Shown: piece after piece, positions 8,728 to 16,445 of the stretch
How positions within the stretch are numbered: position 1 is the stretch's first letter
Layout of the letters: every line of letters begins with the position of its first letter
Assembly: GCF_003258515.1 (NCBI RefSeq)
Contig: NZ_QGEH01000003.1
Coordinates: 1-64,000 of the forward strand
DNA from: Marinobacter bohaiensis
GTDB lineage: Bacteria; Pseudomonadota; Gammaproteobacteria; Pseudomonadales; Oleiphilaceae
DNA length: 64,000 bases
Reading direction: 5' to 3'
Made by a program: the position numbers and the translations under genes
The notes under the pieces: model-generated
Told to the model about the DNA's origin: nothing
Seen by the model: the letters and a program-made list of their open reading frames with translations, nothing else
Database searches by the model: none

Positions 8728-9357
8728 ATGGGCGTTGTGACCAAGCGGTCATCAATGACGTTTTTTTCTGATCCGGCCAGCCATTACAGCCACCGGGTGC
8801 GTATTGTACTTGCCGAGAAAGGCGTCACGGTCGACGTTGTCGACGTCGATCCTGACAATCCGCCGGAGGAACTCTCCGACCTGAATCCGTATAACGCGTT
8901 GCCGACCCTGGTCGATCGTGACCTGGTACTCTATGAGCCGAACATCATGATGGAGTACCTCGACGAGCGTTTCCCGCACCCGCCGCTGCTGCCGGTGTAC
9001 CCGGTGGCGCGGGCCAACAGCCGCCTGATGATCCACCGGATCCAGAAAGACTGGTGTGGCCTGGTGGACCAGATCCTGGCGCAGCCCAACGCCAAGGCAT
9101 CTGAGGCGGCCCGCAAAGAACTGCGTGAAAGCCTGCTGGCAACGGCGCCCCTGTTCGGCGAAATGCCGTTTTTCCTGTCCGAGGAGTTCACCATCGTCGA
9201 CTGCTGCATTGGACCGATCCTGTGGCGCCTGCCGGCCCTGGGAATCGAGCTGCCCGAGAAGCAGGCCAAGCCGCTGCTGAAGTACATGGAGCGCCTGTTC
9301 CAGCGGGAAGGCTTCAAGGCGAGCCTGTCCGACCTGGAAGAAGACATTCGCAGCTAA
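8728..9357 (+). CDS. sspA: Stringent starvation protein A
   Basis: SspA is a glutathione S-transferase-fold protein that binds RNA polymerase and changes transcription in stationary phase and acid stress. The N-terminal thioredoxin-like domain shows [20 protein letters not shown] and [18 protein letters not shown], and the C-terminal half is helical. There is no catalytic Cys in the GST active site, as expected for SspA. It is 209 residues and directly upstream of sspB, the usual pairing in gammaproteobacteria downstream of petABC. Confidence 0.95.
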   Translation: MGVVTKRSSMTFFSDPASHYSHRVRIVLAEKGVTVDVVDVDPDNPPEELSDLNPYNALPTLVDRDLVLYEPNIMMEYLDERFPHPPLLPVYPVARANSRLMIHRIQKDWCGLVDQILAQPNAKASEAARKELRESLLATAPLFGEMPFFLSEEFTIVDCCIGPILWRLPALGIELPEKQAKPLLKYMERLFQREGFKASLSDLEEDIRS

Positions 9358-9394
9358 GCGATCGACTTGTATCCGAGCCTGAGTGGGAGATGTT

Positions 9395-9823
9395 ATGTCT
9401 GACAAGGCATTCAGAATGACTTCGAGCCGTCCCTATCTGGTGCGGGCTTTCAATGAGTGGATTCTCGACAACAACTGCACTCCCTATATCCTGGTGGATG
9501 CCAGCATCCAGGGCGTGCAGGTGCCGGCCGAGCATGTGGCCAACGGGCAAATCGTTCTGAATATCAGTCCGACTGCGGTCAAGGGGTTGATGATTGGCAA
9601 CAGTGCCCTGGAGTTCAGCGCGCGCTTCGGCGGCGTTCCCATGCAGGTCTCCGTGCCGCTGGTGGCGGTGCTCGCCATCTACGCGCGGGAAAACGGCGAA
9701 GGGATGGTGTTTGGCAGCGAGCCGGGCACTCCGGACCCGGACGGCACGGGCACGGATCCGGACGAGGGGCAGCGTCAGCCCGAACGTCCTTCCGGCAAGC
9801 CGAGCCTTAAAGTCGTGAAGTAG
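9395..9823 (+). CDS. sspB: ClpXP protease specificity-enhancing factor SspB
   Basis: SspB is an adaptor that delivers ssrA-tagged peptides from stalled ribosomes to ClpXP. The folded N-terminal domain (about residues 1-110) begins near RPYLVRAFNEWILDNNCTPY and contains LNISPTAVKGL and FGGVP. It is followed by a flexible acidic, Gly/Pro-rich linker and the short C-terminal ClpX-binding module PSLKVVK. The start at 9395 follows GTGGGAGA, a better fit than the in-frame GTG at 9383. It forms an operon with sspA. Confidence 0.94.
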   Translation: MSDKAFRMTSSRPYLVRAFNEWILDNNCTPYILVDASIQGVQVPAEHVANGQIVLNISPTAVKGLMIGNSALEFSARFGGVPMQVSVPLVAVLAIYARENGEGMVFGSEPGTPDPDGTGTDPDEGQRQPERPSGKPSLKVVK

Positions 9824-9850
9824 CCCTCACGCTGTTATACGGCGCAAGCA

Positions 9851-9876
9851 AAAGCCGGCCCTCGGGTCGGCTTTTT
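9851..9876 (+). terminator. Rho-independent terminator after sspAB
   Basis: A 10-bp stem with one G-T pair closes on a CTCG loop (9861-9864) and runs into T residues. It lies between convergent genes. The A run on the opposite side could let it also serve the minus-strand DiaA-like transcript. Confidence 0.8.
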
Positions 9877-9901
9877 TGTGCCTGCGTGGCGGGCGCTATG
9901 C

Positions 9902-10498
9902 TCAGCCGCCGAAGATCTTGTGGTCGATCAGGGCGCAGAGGGCGTTGAGCACAAGGACGAAGACGCTGGTGGCCTGCGCGGGGCTGAGGTTATGCAGGGC
10001 GATCTCATGGTCATCGGGGTGCAGCAGTGAGGTGACGTCGGTCTTCTCCCGCGCGCTCAGTACCACGACTTTCATGCCCCGGTCGTGAGCAGCCTGGATG
10101 GCCTGGATGAGATTGGCCTTGTGGCCGTCATCGACGATCACGAACAGCGTGTCGCCCTCTTTGCCCAGGGCGCGGACCTGGCGGGAAAACGTCTCGTTGA
10201 ATCGATTGTCCCGGCAGATGGCCGAGAAGGTGGTGGCATCGGCGCCCAGATTCATCGCGGGTAACGCCGGGCGGTCCTGGTCGAATCGATTGAGCAGGTT
10301 GGTGCAGAAGTACTGCGTCAGGCAGTTGGCGCTGCCGTTGGCGCACATCAGGATCTTGGCGTCCGTGAGCAGCGAGTTGACCAGTGTGTCCGCCACTTCA
10401 ATCAGGGCGGGGCCAAGCTCACCGGCGGTGTGCGCAGCGTTCTCCATGTGTTCGGCGAACATGGAATTGATCAGGAAATCCGGGCTTTGTTCAGTCAT
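9902..10498 (-). CDS. DiaA-like SIS-domain protein with degenerate active site
   Basis: The overall sequence follows DiaA/GmhA, the SIS-fold family of DnaA initiation regulators and sedoheptulose-7-phosphate isomerases. NRFDQDRPALPA (70-81), SRQVRALGKEGD (105-116) and the terminal LCALIDHKIFGG are close to DiaA. The sugar-phosphate sites are changed, however. The usual CGNGGSAxxAQHF is CANGSANCLTQYF (52-64), STSGNS is VDDGHK (122-127), and the RIQExH segment is absent. Isomerase activity is therefore unlikely, and a structural or DnaA-binding role is possible. It overlaps yraN by 4 bases in an lpoA-yraN-diaA operon, which supports the DiaA assignment. Confidence 0.72.
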   Translation of the reverse strand: MTEQSPDFLINSMFAEHMENAAHTAGELGPALIEVADTLVNSLLTDAKILMCANGSANCLTQYFCTNLLNRFDQDRPALPAMNLGADATTFSAICRDNRFNETFSRQVRALGKEGDTLFVIVDDGHKANLIQAIQAAHDRGMKVVVLSAREKTDVTSLLHPDDHEIALHNLSPAQATSVFVLVLNALCALIDHKIFGG

Positions 10499-10875
10499 TG
10501 GGTAGCGTCAAATGCATGTTGAATCCACTGTGCGCGAAAGCGGCGCCAGCGTCCGGGAGTGATGGCGATGACGTCGAACCGGCAGGGGGCCTGCCACAGC
10601 CCCTGTTTCTGCAGGTAGACCGAAGCGGCGCGAATCACGCGCTGCTGCTTGTTTGGCGTCACCGATTCCATCGGGTTCTCGAAGCTGCCGTTACCGCGGA
10701 AGCGAACCTCGACGAAAACCAAGGTTTCTGCGTCCCACGCCACAATATCGAGTTCGCCGCCACGGCAATGAAAGTTGCGCGTGACGACCTTCAATCCTTT
10801 ACGCGTCAGATACCGGGCCGCCGCCTCTTCGGCTTCCTGGCCCTGTCTCCGCCGACCGTCCCTGGTCTGGCTCAT
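10495..10875 (-). CDS. yraN: YraN family (UPF0102) nuclease-like protein
   Basis: YraN proteins have a restriction-endonuclease-like fold and are often found beside lpoA and diaA. The sequence shows GQEAEEAAARYL, RNFHCRGGELDIVAWD and VFVEVRFR, the conserved GExDxxxxxxxxxxFVEVK-like core with its acidic and basic residues. I chose the ATG at 10875 (126 residues) rather than an upstream TTG, because it places the start 5 bases after the lpoA stop and matches family length. The cellular role is not established. Confidence 0.88.
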   Translation of the reverse strand: MSQTRDGRRRQGQEAEEAAARYLTRKGLKVVTRNFHCRGGELDIVAWDAETLVFVEVRFRGNGSFENPMESVTPNKQQRVIRAASVYLQKQGLWQAPCRFDVIAITPGRWRRFRAQWIQHAFDATQ

Positions 10876-10879
10876 GATT

Positions 10880-12757
10880 TTACCGGTCCGTTGGCTGCAG
10901 GGTGTCCTGCGGATCAATCGGGGTGTCTTCCGATGGATCGGTTGGCGTCTCCAGTCTCGTCGGCACCCCCTGCTGGAAGATGGCCCACTGTTGCTGGCGT
11001 CGGACGATGCCTTCGGGCGTCATGCTCAGCGTGCCGGTCAGGCCTTCGATGTCGCTGCCCTCGACTTGCGACAGCAGCTGCAGTTTGGAGGACAGGGCAT
11101 AGGCATCCATTCCCATGGCGAACAAACGGCCATAGCGCTGGGTTGCGTTCGGCAGGGCGGCCGAGGTGCGCTGGCGGCGCGCGGAGTCCGGATTGAGCAT
11201 CCACGGGATATCGGTGAAGCGCACCCGCTCCAGGTCGCCATCGCGGGAGGCGTCCGGCGTTCCGGTGTAGATCGTGGACGGCGCGTACACCGGCAGGTCG
11301 CCACCGAAATAGAACGCAAACAGCGGGTTGAACTGGCGGCCGATGGTGGGCGAGGCGACCAGAACGACGGCGTCGATGTCCTGCCGCCGGCGCGGTTCAA
11401 ATTCCACGTTCAGTGCGATGGTGTGTTCGATGTTGATCGCCCGCTGGCGGCTGCTGTTGATATCGAACAGATCAGCGACGGTCTTGCGCAGGTCCTCTTC
11501 CCGATCGTAACGGACAATGTCCAGAATCTTGCCGCCGTTCTCGTTCATGCGTTTGACCAGTGCGCTTTCCACACGGTCACCCCAGTCTCCCCAGGGGATC
11601 AGGGCAACGGCCTGGGGGCGATCGTCGGCCATCAGGCGGTCGGCAATCTGGCGTGCTTCGTCTTCGGCGGACAGGCCGTACTGGAACAGCTGGGCCGGAT
11701 GATCCTGACCGTCTTCCAGGTAATTGAGGGCCAGCACCGGGGTGGGCAGTGACGTCCGGTTGGTCAGGGTGTTGAGGGCTGACTTGTCCAGCGGGCCGAC
11801 CACCAGGTCCGGCCGGGTGCCATCGATCTGGTCGTAGATGGCGGGGAAGTCGGCGGCGTGGGTATCGAAGACGCGGACGCGCGTCTGGGTGTCCGCGTCC
11901 GACTGGTCGTCCTCATAGTAGGCGGCGAAAAAACCATCGCGAATGGCCTGACCGGCTTCGGCCAGCGGCCCGGTCAGCGGCAGGGCGAGTGCGATATAGC
12001 CCGGACGTTCTCCCGACAGGTTGGTAATCAATTGCAGTTCGCTGGGCAGTGGTTGTGCTGCCGGGTGATCTGCCCAGTTTGATTGCCACTGGCGAATGCT
12101 CTTGCCTTGGGCTTCCAGGGTGATGCCCGGCTCGCGCAGCGACAGTGCCAGTTCCAGCCAGCCCTGTTGTTCGTAGCCGATGGCGGTTCGTGCTTCCCGG
12201 TCCAGGCGACTGGTTGACGCCCGTTTAAGCAGTTGCCAGATGCGGTCGTTGTCCGCCAGGCTGCCCGCGTCCGGACGCAGTGGAGCGGATGCAATCAGGC
12301 TTTGCGCCGCCGGCAGGTAGCGTCCGGCGATGGTGAAGGTCTGCACCTGCAGGTCAACGGCGCTTTGCTGACGATCCGCCGGGTAGCTGGAGAACTGTTC
12401 CACCGGCAGGTCGCGGGTGAAACTGGCGGCCCAGGTCCGATCGTCCAGGGCGACGATGCTGTTCATGGCCAGCAGCCGGAACTGGTCCAGGGTCGCGCCC
12501 TGGGCGTCGGCAAAGGCGTCGCTGCGAAGGATGACCCGGGCGTCGTCATGGCGTCCCGCCTGCTGGTAGCGTGACGCGGTGCTGAGCAGGCCGCGCAGTG
12601 CCGTGTCGCTGTAGCCGGAGGCTTCGGCAATGGCCAGCGCTCCCTGCGGCGTATCCGCCTCGTTCGGTTGGATCCCCATCGGGCTACAACCGGCAGTCAG
12701 GACAATCAGTGCCAGGAAAAACGCAGGGCGAATGCGAAATCGAAATCTCATCGTCAT
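10880..12757 (-). CDS. lpoA: Penicillin-binding protein activator LpoA
   Basis: LpoA (LppC family) is an outer-membrane lipoprotein that reaches through the periplasm to stimulate PBP1A transpeptidase activity. A lipoprotein signal ends in LTAG-C24, the predicted lipidated Cys. A TPR-like helical N-terminal half follows. The C-terminal half resembles a periplasmic substrate-binding domain, with IALALPLTGPLAEAGQAIRD and DLVVGPLDKSALNTL. At 625 residues it is full length. It heads a minus-strand operon and diverges from rsmI, the conserved arrangement. Confidence 0.93.
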   Translation of the reverse strand: MTMRFRFRIRPAFFLALIVLTAGCSPMGIQPNEADTPQGALAIAEASGYSDTALRGLLSTASRYQQAGRHDDARVILRSDAFADAQGATLDQFRLLAMNSIVALDDRTWAASFTRDLPVEQFSSYPADRQQSAVDLQVQTFTIAGRYLPAAQSLIASAPLRPDAGSLADNDRIWQLLKRASTSRLDREARTAIGYEQQGWLELALSLREPGITLEAQGKSIRQWQSNWADHPAAQPLPSELQLITNLSGERPGYIALALPLTGPLAEAGQAIRDGFFAAYYEDDQSDADTQTRVRVFDTHAADFPAIYDQIDGTRPDLVVGPLDKSALNTLTNRTSLPTPVLALNYLEDGQDHPAQLFQYGLSAEDEARQIADRLMADDRPQAVALIPWGDWGDRVESALVKRMNENGGKILDIVRYDREEDLRKTVADLFDINSSRQRAINIEHTIALNVEFEPRRRQDIDAVVLVASPTIGRQFNPLFAFYFGGDLPVYAPSTIYTGTPDASRDGDLERVRFTDIPWMLNPDSARRQRTSAALPNATQRYGRLFAMGMDAYALSSKLQLLSQVEGSDIEGLTGTLSMTPEGIVRRQQQWAIFQQGVPTRLETPTDPSEDTPIDPQDTLQPTDR

Positions 12758-12957
12758 GCAATGCTCACAGTATGGCCATGGATTTGGGCATCTCCGCGTC
12801 GGCGGACGGGCCCTTGTCGAGCCGGCGGTTGTGGCGCTGGCGGAATCGGGGCATCATGCCGGAAATTACCAAGCAGCGAGTTTACCAGTTCGCCCCGGAT
12901 TTCTCATGACGTTACTTTCATCCCGGGGTATCTGCATCATCTCCCAGGATCGTTTCC

Positions 12958-13815
12958 ATGCCAGCTAGTCGTTCTCCCGACGCCGGGACCCTCTATATCG
13001 TCGCTACGCCGATCGGCAATCTCGGTGACATCAGTCAGCGCGCGATAGAGGTGCTCGACCGTGTGGACTGCATCGCGGCGGAAGACACGCGCCACACCCA
13101 GCGCCTGCTGCAGGCTCTGGGCCTGCACAAGCCGCTGCTGGCCCTGCACGAACACAACGAGCGCCACAAGCACGAACAGGTTCTGGAGCGCCTTGCCGGC
13201 GGCGAATCCATTGCGCTGGTCTCCGATGCGGGCACGCCACTGATTTCAGACCCGGGGTTCATTCTTGTGCGGGCAGCTCGCGAGGCCGGATTGCCAGTGG
13301 TGCCGATGCCCGGGCCCTGTGCGATTGTAACGGCCCTGAGCGCTGCCGGCCTGCCCACCGATCGCTTCACCTTTGAGGGATTTTTGCCCACCAAGCGCAA
13401 GGCCCGCCACGACGCACTGATGGCCTTGCGGTCGGAACCCCGGACCATGGTGTTCTACGAGGCGCCCCACCGCATCCGGGAAACGGTCGATACTCTGGTG
13501 GATGTGATGGGGGGCGAGCGCCCGCTGGTGCTGGCCCGGGAACTGACCAAGGCGTTCGAGACCTATTACAGTGGTTCGGTCGGGCAGGTGGTCGAGCAAC
13601 TGGCGCAGGATGACTACGCGGAAAAGGGCGAGTATGTGGTGATGCTTGCCGGCGCGCCCGAACAGTCGGACAGTGAGGCGCGGGCCGTCGATACCGATCG
13701 GTTGCTGGCTACGCTGCTTAAAGAGGTGCCGGTCAAGGTGGCGGCGCGCCTGGCAGCCGAGATTACCGGTGAGGCTCGCAACGCTCTTTATCAGCGCGCA
13801 CTGGAGCTCAAGTAG
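12958..13815 (+). CDS. rsmI: 16S rRNA (cytidine1402-2'-O)-methyltransferase
   Basis: RsmI methylates the 2'-OH of C1402 in the decoding centre, working with RsmH encoded 1.2 kb downstream, which methylates N4 of the same base. The tetrapyrrole-methylase-like fold is marked by LYIVATPIGNLGDIS, AEDTRHTQRLL, VSDAGTPLISDPG and PGPCAIVTALSAAGLP. The length is 285 residues. It is transcribed away from lpoA, and the rnpB promoter begins 30 bases after its stop. Confidence 0.97.
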   Translation: MPASRSPDAGTLYIVATPIGNLGDISQRAIEVLDRVDCIAAEDTRHTQRLLQALGLHKPLLALHEHNERHKHEQVLERLAGGESIALVSDAGTPLISDPGFILVRAAREAGLPVVPMPGPCAIVTALSAAGLPTDRFTFEGFLPTKRKARHDALMALRSEPRTMVFYEAPHRIRETVDTLVDVMGGERPLVLARELTKAFETYYSGSVGQVVEQLAQDDYAEKGEYVVMLAGAPEQSDSEARAVDTDRLLATLLKEVPVKVAARLAAEITGEARNALYQRALELK

Positions 13816-13844
13816 CCGGCAGCGCCGGAGTGGCGCGATTGTGC

Positions 13845-13873
13845 TTGCGCCGCTGCGGCAAGCGCAGTATTGT
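13845..13873 (+). promoter_or_regulatory. Promoter of rnpB
   Basis: TTGCGC (13845-13850) and TATTGT (13868-13873) are spaced by 17 bases. The predicted start falls near 13880, which coincides with the first base of the RNase P RNA and supports the call. Confidence 0.6.
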
Positions 13874-13880
13874 CTCGCCT

Positions 13881-14240
13881 GAGCTCGCCGGACAGTCGCC
13901 GCTCTGGGTTTCGACCCAGGGGGGAGGAAAGTCCGGGCTCCATAGGGCGAGGTGCCAGGTAACGCCTGGGCGGCGCGAGTCGACGGAAAGTGCAGCAGAA
14001 AGGAAACCGCCTAAGCACCCTCGGGTGCCGGTAAGGTTGAAAAGGTGCGGTAAGAGCGCACCGCATGCCTGGCAACAGTGCATGGCGATGGTAAACCCCA
14101 CCTGGAGCAAGACCAAATAGGAGTCCAATGGCGTGGCCCGCGCTGGACTCGGGTAGGTTGCTTGAGGCCTGTGGTGACGCAGGCCCTAGACGAATGACTG
14201 TCCCCGACAGAACCCGGCTTACAGGCGAGCTCATTTTTTC
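13881..14240 (+). ncRNA. rnpB: RNase P catalytic RNA (type A)
   Basis: This is the ribozyme of RNase P, which matures the 5' ends of tRNAs. It contains the universal blocks GAGGAAAGTCCGGGCTCC, AGGTAACGCCTGG, GTGCGGTAAGAGCGCACCG and AGACGAATGACTGTC, and the 3' CAGAACCCGGCTTA element. The terminal helix P1 is formed by 13881-13889 with 14224-14232. The T run at 14234-14239 after P1 serves as terminator. Length and layout match gammaproteobacterial type A RNAs. Confidence 0.97.
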
Positions 14241-14447
14241 CCTTCCTCGTCTCTGGTGTGCAGGCACCAGTCCTTTCTCAGGCATATAGCGAAAAATTCT
14301 TACCTCTAAGGTTCTTTGTCCGCTTTGTTCTTCAGCTGATTGATTTTGCAGAGGTTCTTCTCGTCACTTTGCGAACCAGTCTGTTTTATTGTCCCTAACT
14401 CATTGTCATACCTGAAAGTTTTTGCGGCAAGCCGCTATTGGCGGCGC
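14241..14447. other. AT-rich gene-free region upstream of the dcw promoter
   Basis: Between rnpB and the mra promoter there is no credible gene. One short hairpin, CTGGTG/CACCAG, lies near 14253-14270, and the region is more AT-rich than its surroundings. Together with the promoter, operator and leader up to 14609 this forms a 369-base control region for the division cluster. Confidence 0.5.
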
Positions 14448-14476
14448 TTGCATTGTATTTTTCGTGTTTCTATAGT
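14448..14476 (+). promoter_or_regulatory. Promoter of the dcw cluster (Pmra)
   Basis: TTGCAT (14448-14453) and TATAGT (14471-14476) are separated by 17 bases. Transcription would start near 14483, exactly where the MraZ-type repeats begin, and leave a leader of about 127 bases before mraZ. Confidence 0.7.
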
Positions 14477-14540
14477 GTGCAGAAGTGGGAAAAAGTGGAT
14501 AGAAGTGGTTTTTTGTGGTTTTCGGAGGTCGAGAGTGGGA
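14475..14540 (+). promoter_or_regulatory. MraZ operator: 10-bp phased GTGG repeats
   Basis: GTGG occurs at 14485, 14495, 14505, 14515 and 14535, with GAGG at 14525 and GTGT at 14475, all exactly 10 bases apart. MraZ is known to bind TGGGN-type direct repeats with this spacing just after the mra start site. The array covers one DNA face for six to seven turns, more than the few repeats usual in E. coli. It predicts autorepression of the whole division cluster by MraZ. Confidence 0.75.
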
Positions 14541-14609
14541 AAATCGCCCTGTCTCAACCTGAACTAGGCGGCCAGCGTGCCGTGAATGGGCCGTTAAACG
14601 GCAGCGACT

Positions 14610-15062
14610 ATGAGCAACTTTCTCGGCAGTCACGCCATCAACATGGACGCAAAGGGGCGCATAGCGATCCCGACCCGTGTACGCGAGGACCTCGCCGAGG
14701 CTTGCGGTGGCCGCATTGTGCTTACCGCCAATGCCGACGAAGAGCGCTGCCTGCTGGTCTATCCGGAACCGCAGTGGGAAGAGATCCGGCCGCAGATTGA
14801 AGCATTACCGAACATGAACAAGGCGGCGCGCCGCCTGCAGCGCAAGATGCTGGGGCATGCTACGCCGCTGGAACTTGACGGTTCTGGCCGCGTGTTGGTG
14901 CCGCCGACGCTGCGTAGTTACGCGCGACTGGAAAAGAAGCTGATGCTCGTCGGCCAGGGCAAGAAGCTGGAGCTCTGGAGTGAGGAGCGTTGGTTCGCCT
15001 GGCTGGATGAGGGTGATGACGATGAAGACATGCCGCCCGAGATGGAGTCCCTCTCGCTATGA
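14610..15062 (+). CDS. mraZ: Transcriptional regulator MraZ
   Basis: MraZ is a ring-forming AbrB-like DNA-binding protein that represses its own dcw promoter. The two half-domains each carry a DxxGR motif: [16 protein letters not shown] near residue 11 and [17 protein letters not shown] near residue 89. The length is 150 residues with an acidic C-terminal tail. It is the first gene of the cluster and overlaps rsmH by 4 bases. The phased GTGG repeats upstream are the expected binding site. Confidence 0.96.
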   Translation: MSNFLGSHAINMDAKGRIAIPTRVREDLAEACGGRIVLTANADEERCLLVYPEPQWEEIRPQIEALPNMNKAARRLQRKMLGHATPLELDGSGRVLVPPTLRSYARLEKKLMLVGQGKKLELWSEERWFAWLDEGDDDEDMPPEMESLSL

Positions 15063-16018
15063 CGACGCGTAAGGGGGCAGCCCCGGCACACCTGTCGGTG
15101 CTGTTGGATGAAGCGGTGGATGGTCTGGTCGTTCGACCGGACGGGCGCTACGTGGACGGGACGTTCGGTCGCGGTGGCCACAGTCGTCTGATTCTCGAAC
15201 GCCTGTCCGGGGACGGTGAGCTTTTGGGCATCGACAAGGATCCGGAGGCCATTACGGTTGGTCGGGAGTTAGCGAGCGCTGACTCCCGGTTTCGTATTGG
15301 TCACGGCTCATTTGCCGAACTCCCGCGTTTCCTGGAAGACGCCGGCTGGAACGGTATCAGCGGCATGCTGATGGATTTGGGGGTGTCGTCGCCGCAGTTG
15401 GACGACGCCGGGCGAGGTTTCAGTTTCATGCGCCAGGGTCCGCTGGATATGCGGATGAATCCCGAGCAGGCGCCAAGCGCTGCCGAGTGGCTGAATTCGG
15501 CGCCGGAAGCCGAGATCGCGGATGTGATTTTCCAGTACGGCGAGGAGCGCTTCTCCCGTCGTATTGCCCGGGCCGTCGTCGAGCAGCGCGCGGAAACCCC
15601 CTTGAGCACGACCCGGGAGCTGGCGGAGCTGGTATCCGCGGCGGTTCCCCGCAAGGAAAAGCACAAGCACCCGGCGACCCGGACCTTCCAGGCGATCCGG
15701 ATCTTTATCAACCGGGAACTGGAAGACCTGGAAACCGGGCTGCAGGCGGCGGTCGACTGTCTTGAACCCGGCGGTCGCCTGGTGGTGATCAGTTTCCATT
15801 CGCTGGAGGATCGCATGGTCAAACGCTTTATGCGTGATCTGGCCCGAGGGCCCCAGCTGCCAAGAGGTCTGCCGGTCAAGGCGGACCAGACCGAATCGGA
15901 TTTCCGGCTGGTGGGGAAGGCCCGCAAGGCGGAGACAGACGAAGTGGCCGACAACGTTCGCGCACGCAGCGCCGTGATGCGGATTATCGAGCGTCGACCC
16001 GCAAAGAGTGAGGGATAG
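15059..16018 (+). CDS. rsmH: 16S rRNA (cytosine1402-N4)-methyltransferase
   Basis: RsmH (MraW) methylates N4 of C1402 using S-adenosylmethionine. The SAM site is seen in [15 protein letters not shown] and the substrate segment in [38 protein letters not shown] and [16 protein letters not shown] are signature blocks of the family. The length is 319 residues. It starts inside the mraZ stop and is followed by ftsL after two bases. Confidence 0.97.
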   Translation: MTTRKGAAPAHLSVLLDEAVDGLVVRPDGRYVDGTFGRGGHSRLILERLSGDGELLGIDKDPEAITVGRELASADSRFRIGHGSFAELPRFLEDAGWNGISGMLMDLGVSSPQLDDAGRGFSFMRQGPLDMRMNPEQAPSAAEWLNSAPEAEIADVIFQYGEERFSRRIARAVVEQRAETPLSTTRELAELVSAAVPRKEKHKHPATRTFQAIRIFINRELEDLETGLQAAVDCLEPGGRLVVISFHSLEDRMVKRFMRDLARGPQLPRGLPVKADQTESDFRLVGKARKAETDEVADNVRARSAVMRIIERRPAKSEG

Positions 16019-16020
16019 AT

Positions 16021-16422
16021 ATGGCCGCCGTAACCATCGAGCGCCCCGAAGTTCAGACACGCAGCAAGCTGCGCCCGGATACCGTGAAGGTTGGGGTGAC
16101 CACCGCGCTGCGGCTGTCGCGCCGTATCTTTGCCGGCCTCTGGCAGCGGCACGTGCTGGTATCGGCCGGCCTGGCGACCGCGCTGGTCGTATCGGCGGTC
16201 GGTGTGGTCTACAGCGCTCACGAAAACCGGGTGCTGTTCAACGATCTGGCGCAGTTGCAGGCCCAGCGCGACGGCTACCAGCGAGAGTGGAGCCAGCTGC
16301 TGCTGGAACAGAGCGCCCTGAGCGCACACAGCCGTGTTGAGGCGCGGGCGTCGCAGGGGATGAACATGGTGGTGCCTGGCAAGCGGGATATCGTCCTGGT
16401 GCCAGGCAGTCCCGAATCTTGA
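16021..16422 (+). CDS. ftsL: Cell division protein FtsL
   Basis: FtsL is a bitopic inner-membrane protein that forms a coiled-coil complex with FtsB and FtsQ and helps activate FtsWI. The 133-residue product has a cytoplasmic N terminus of about 45 residues. One membrane segment (about 46-66, including VSAGLATALVVSAVGVVYSA) and a heptad-like periplasmic part with FNDLAQLQAQRDGYQREW follow. Sequence conservation in this family is low, so the call leans on size, topology and the invariant position between rsmH and ftsI. Confidence 0.9.
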   Translation: MAAVTIERPEVQTRSKLRPDTVKVGVTTALRLSRRIFAGLWQRHVLVSAGLATALVVSAVGVVYSAHENRVLFNDLAQLQAQRDGYQREWSQLLLEQSALSAHSRVEARASQGMNMVVPGKRDIVLVPGSPES

Positions 16423-16445
16423 ATCTGACGGAAGCAGGATAACCC

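Noticed and set aside
14340-14567. A short open frame across Pmra and the MraZ repeats
   Set aside because: It runs through a promoter and operator whose 10-base phasing explains the sequence better than coding does.
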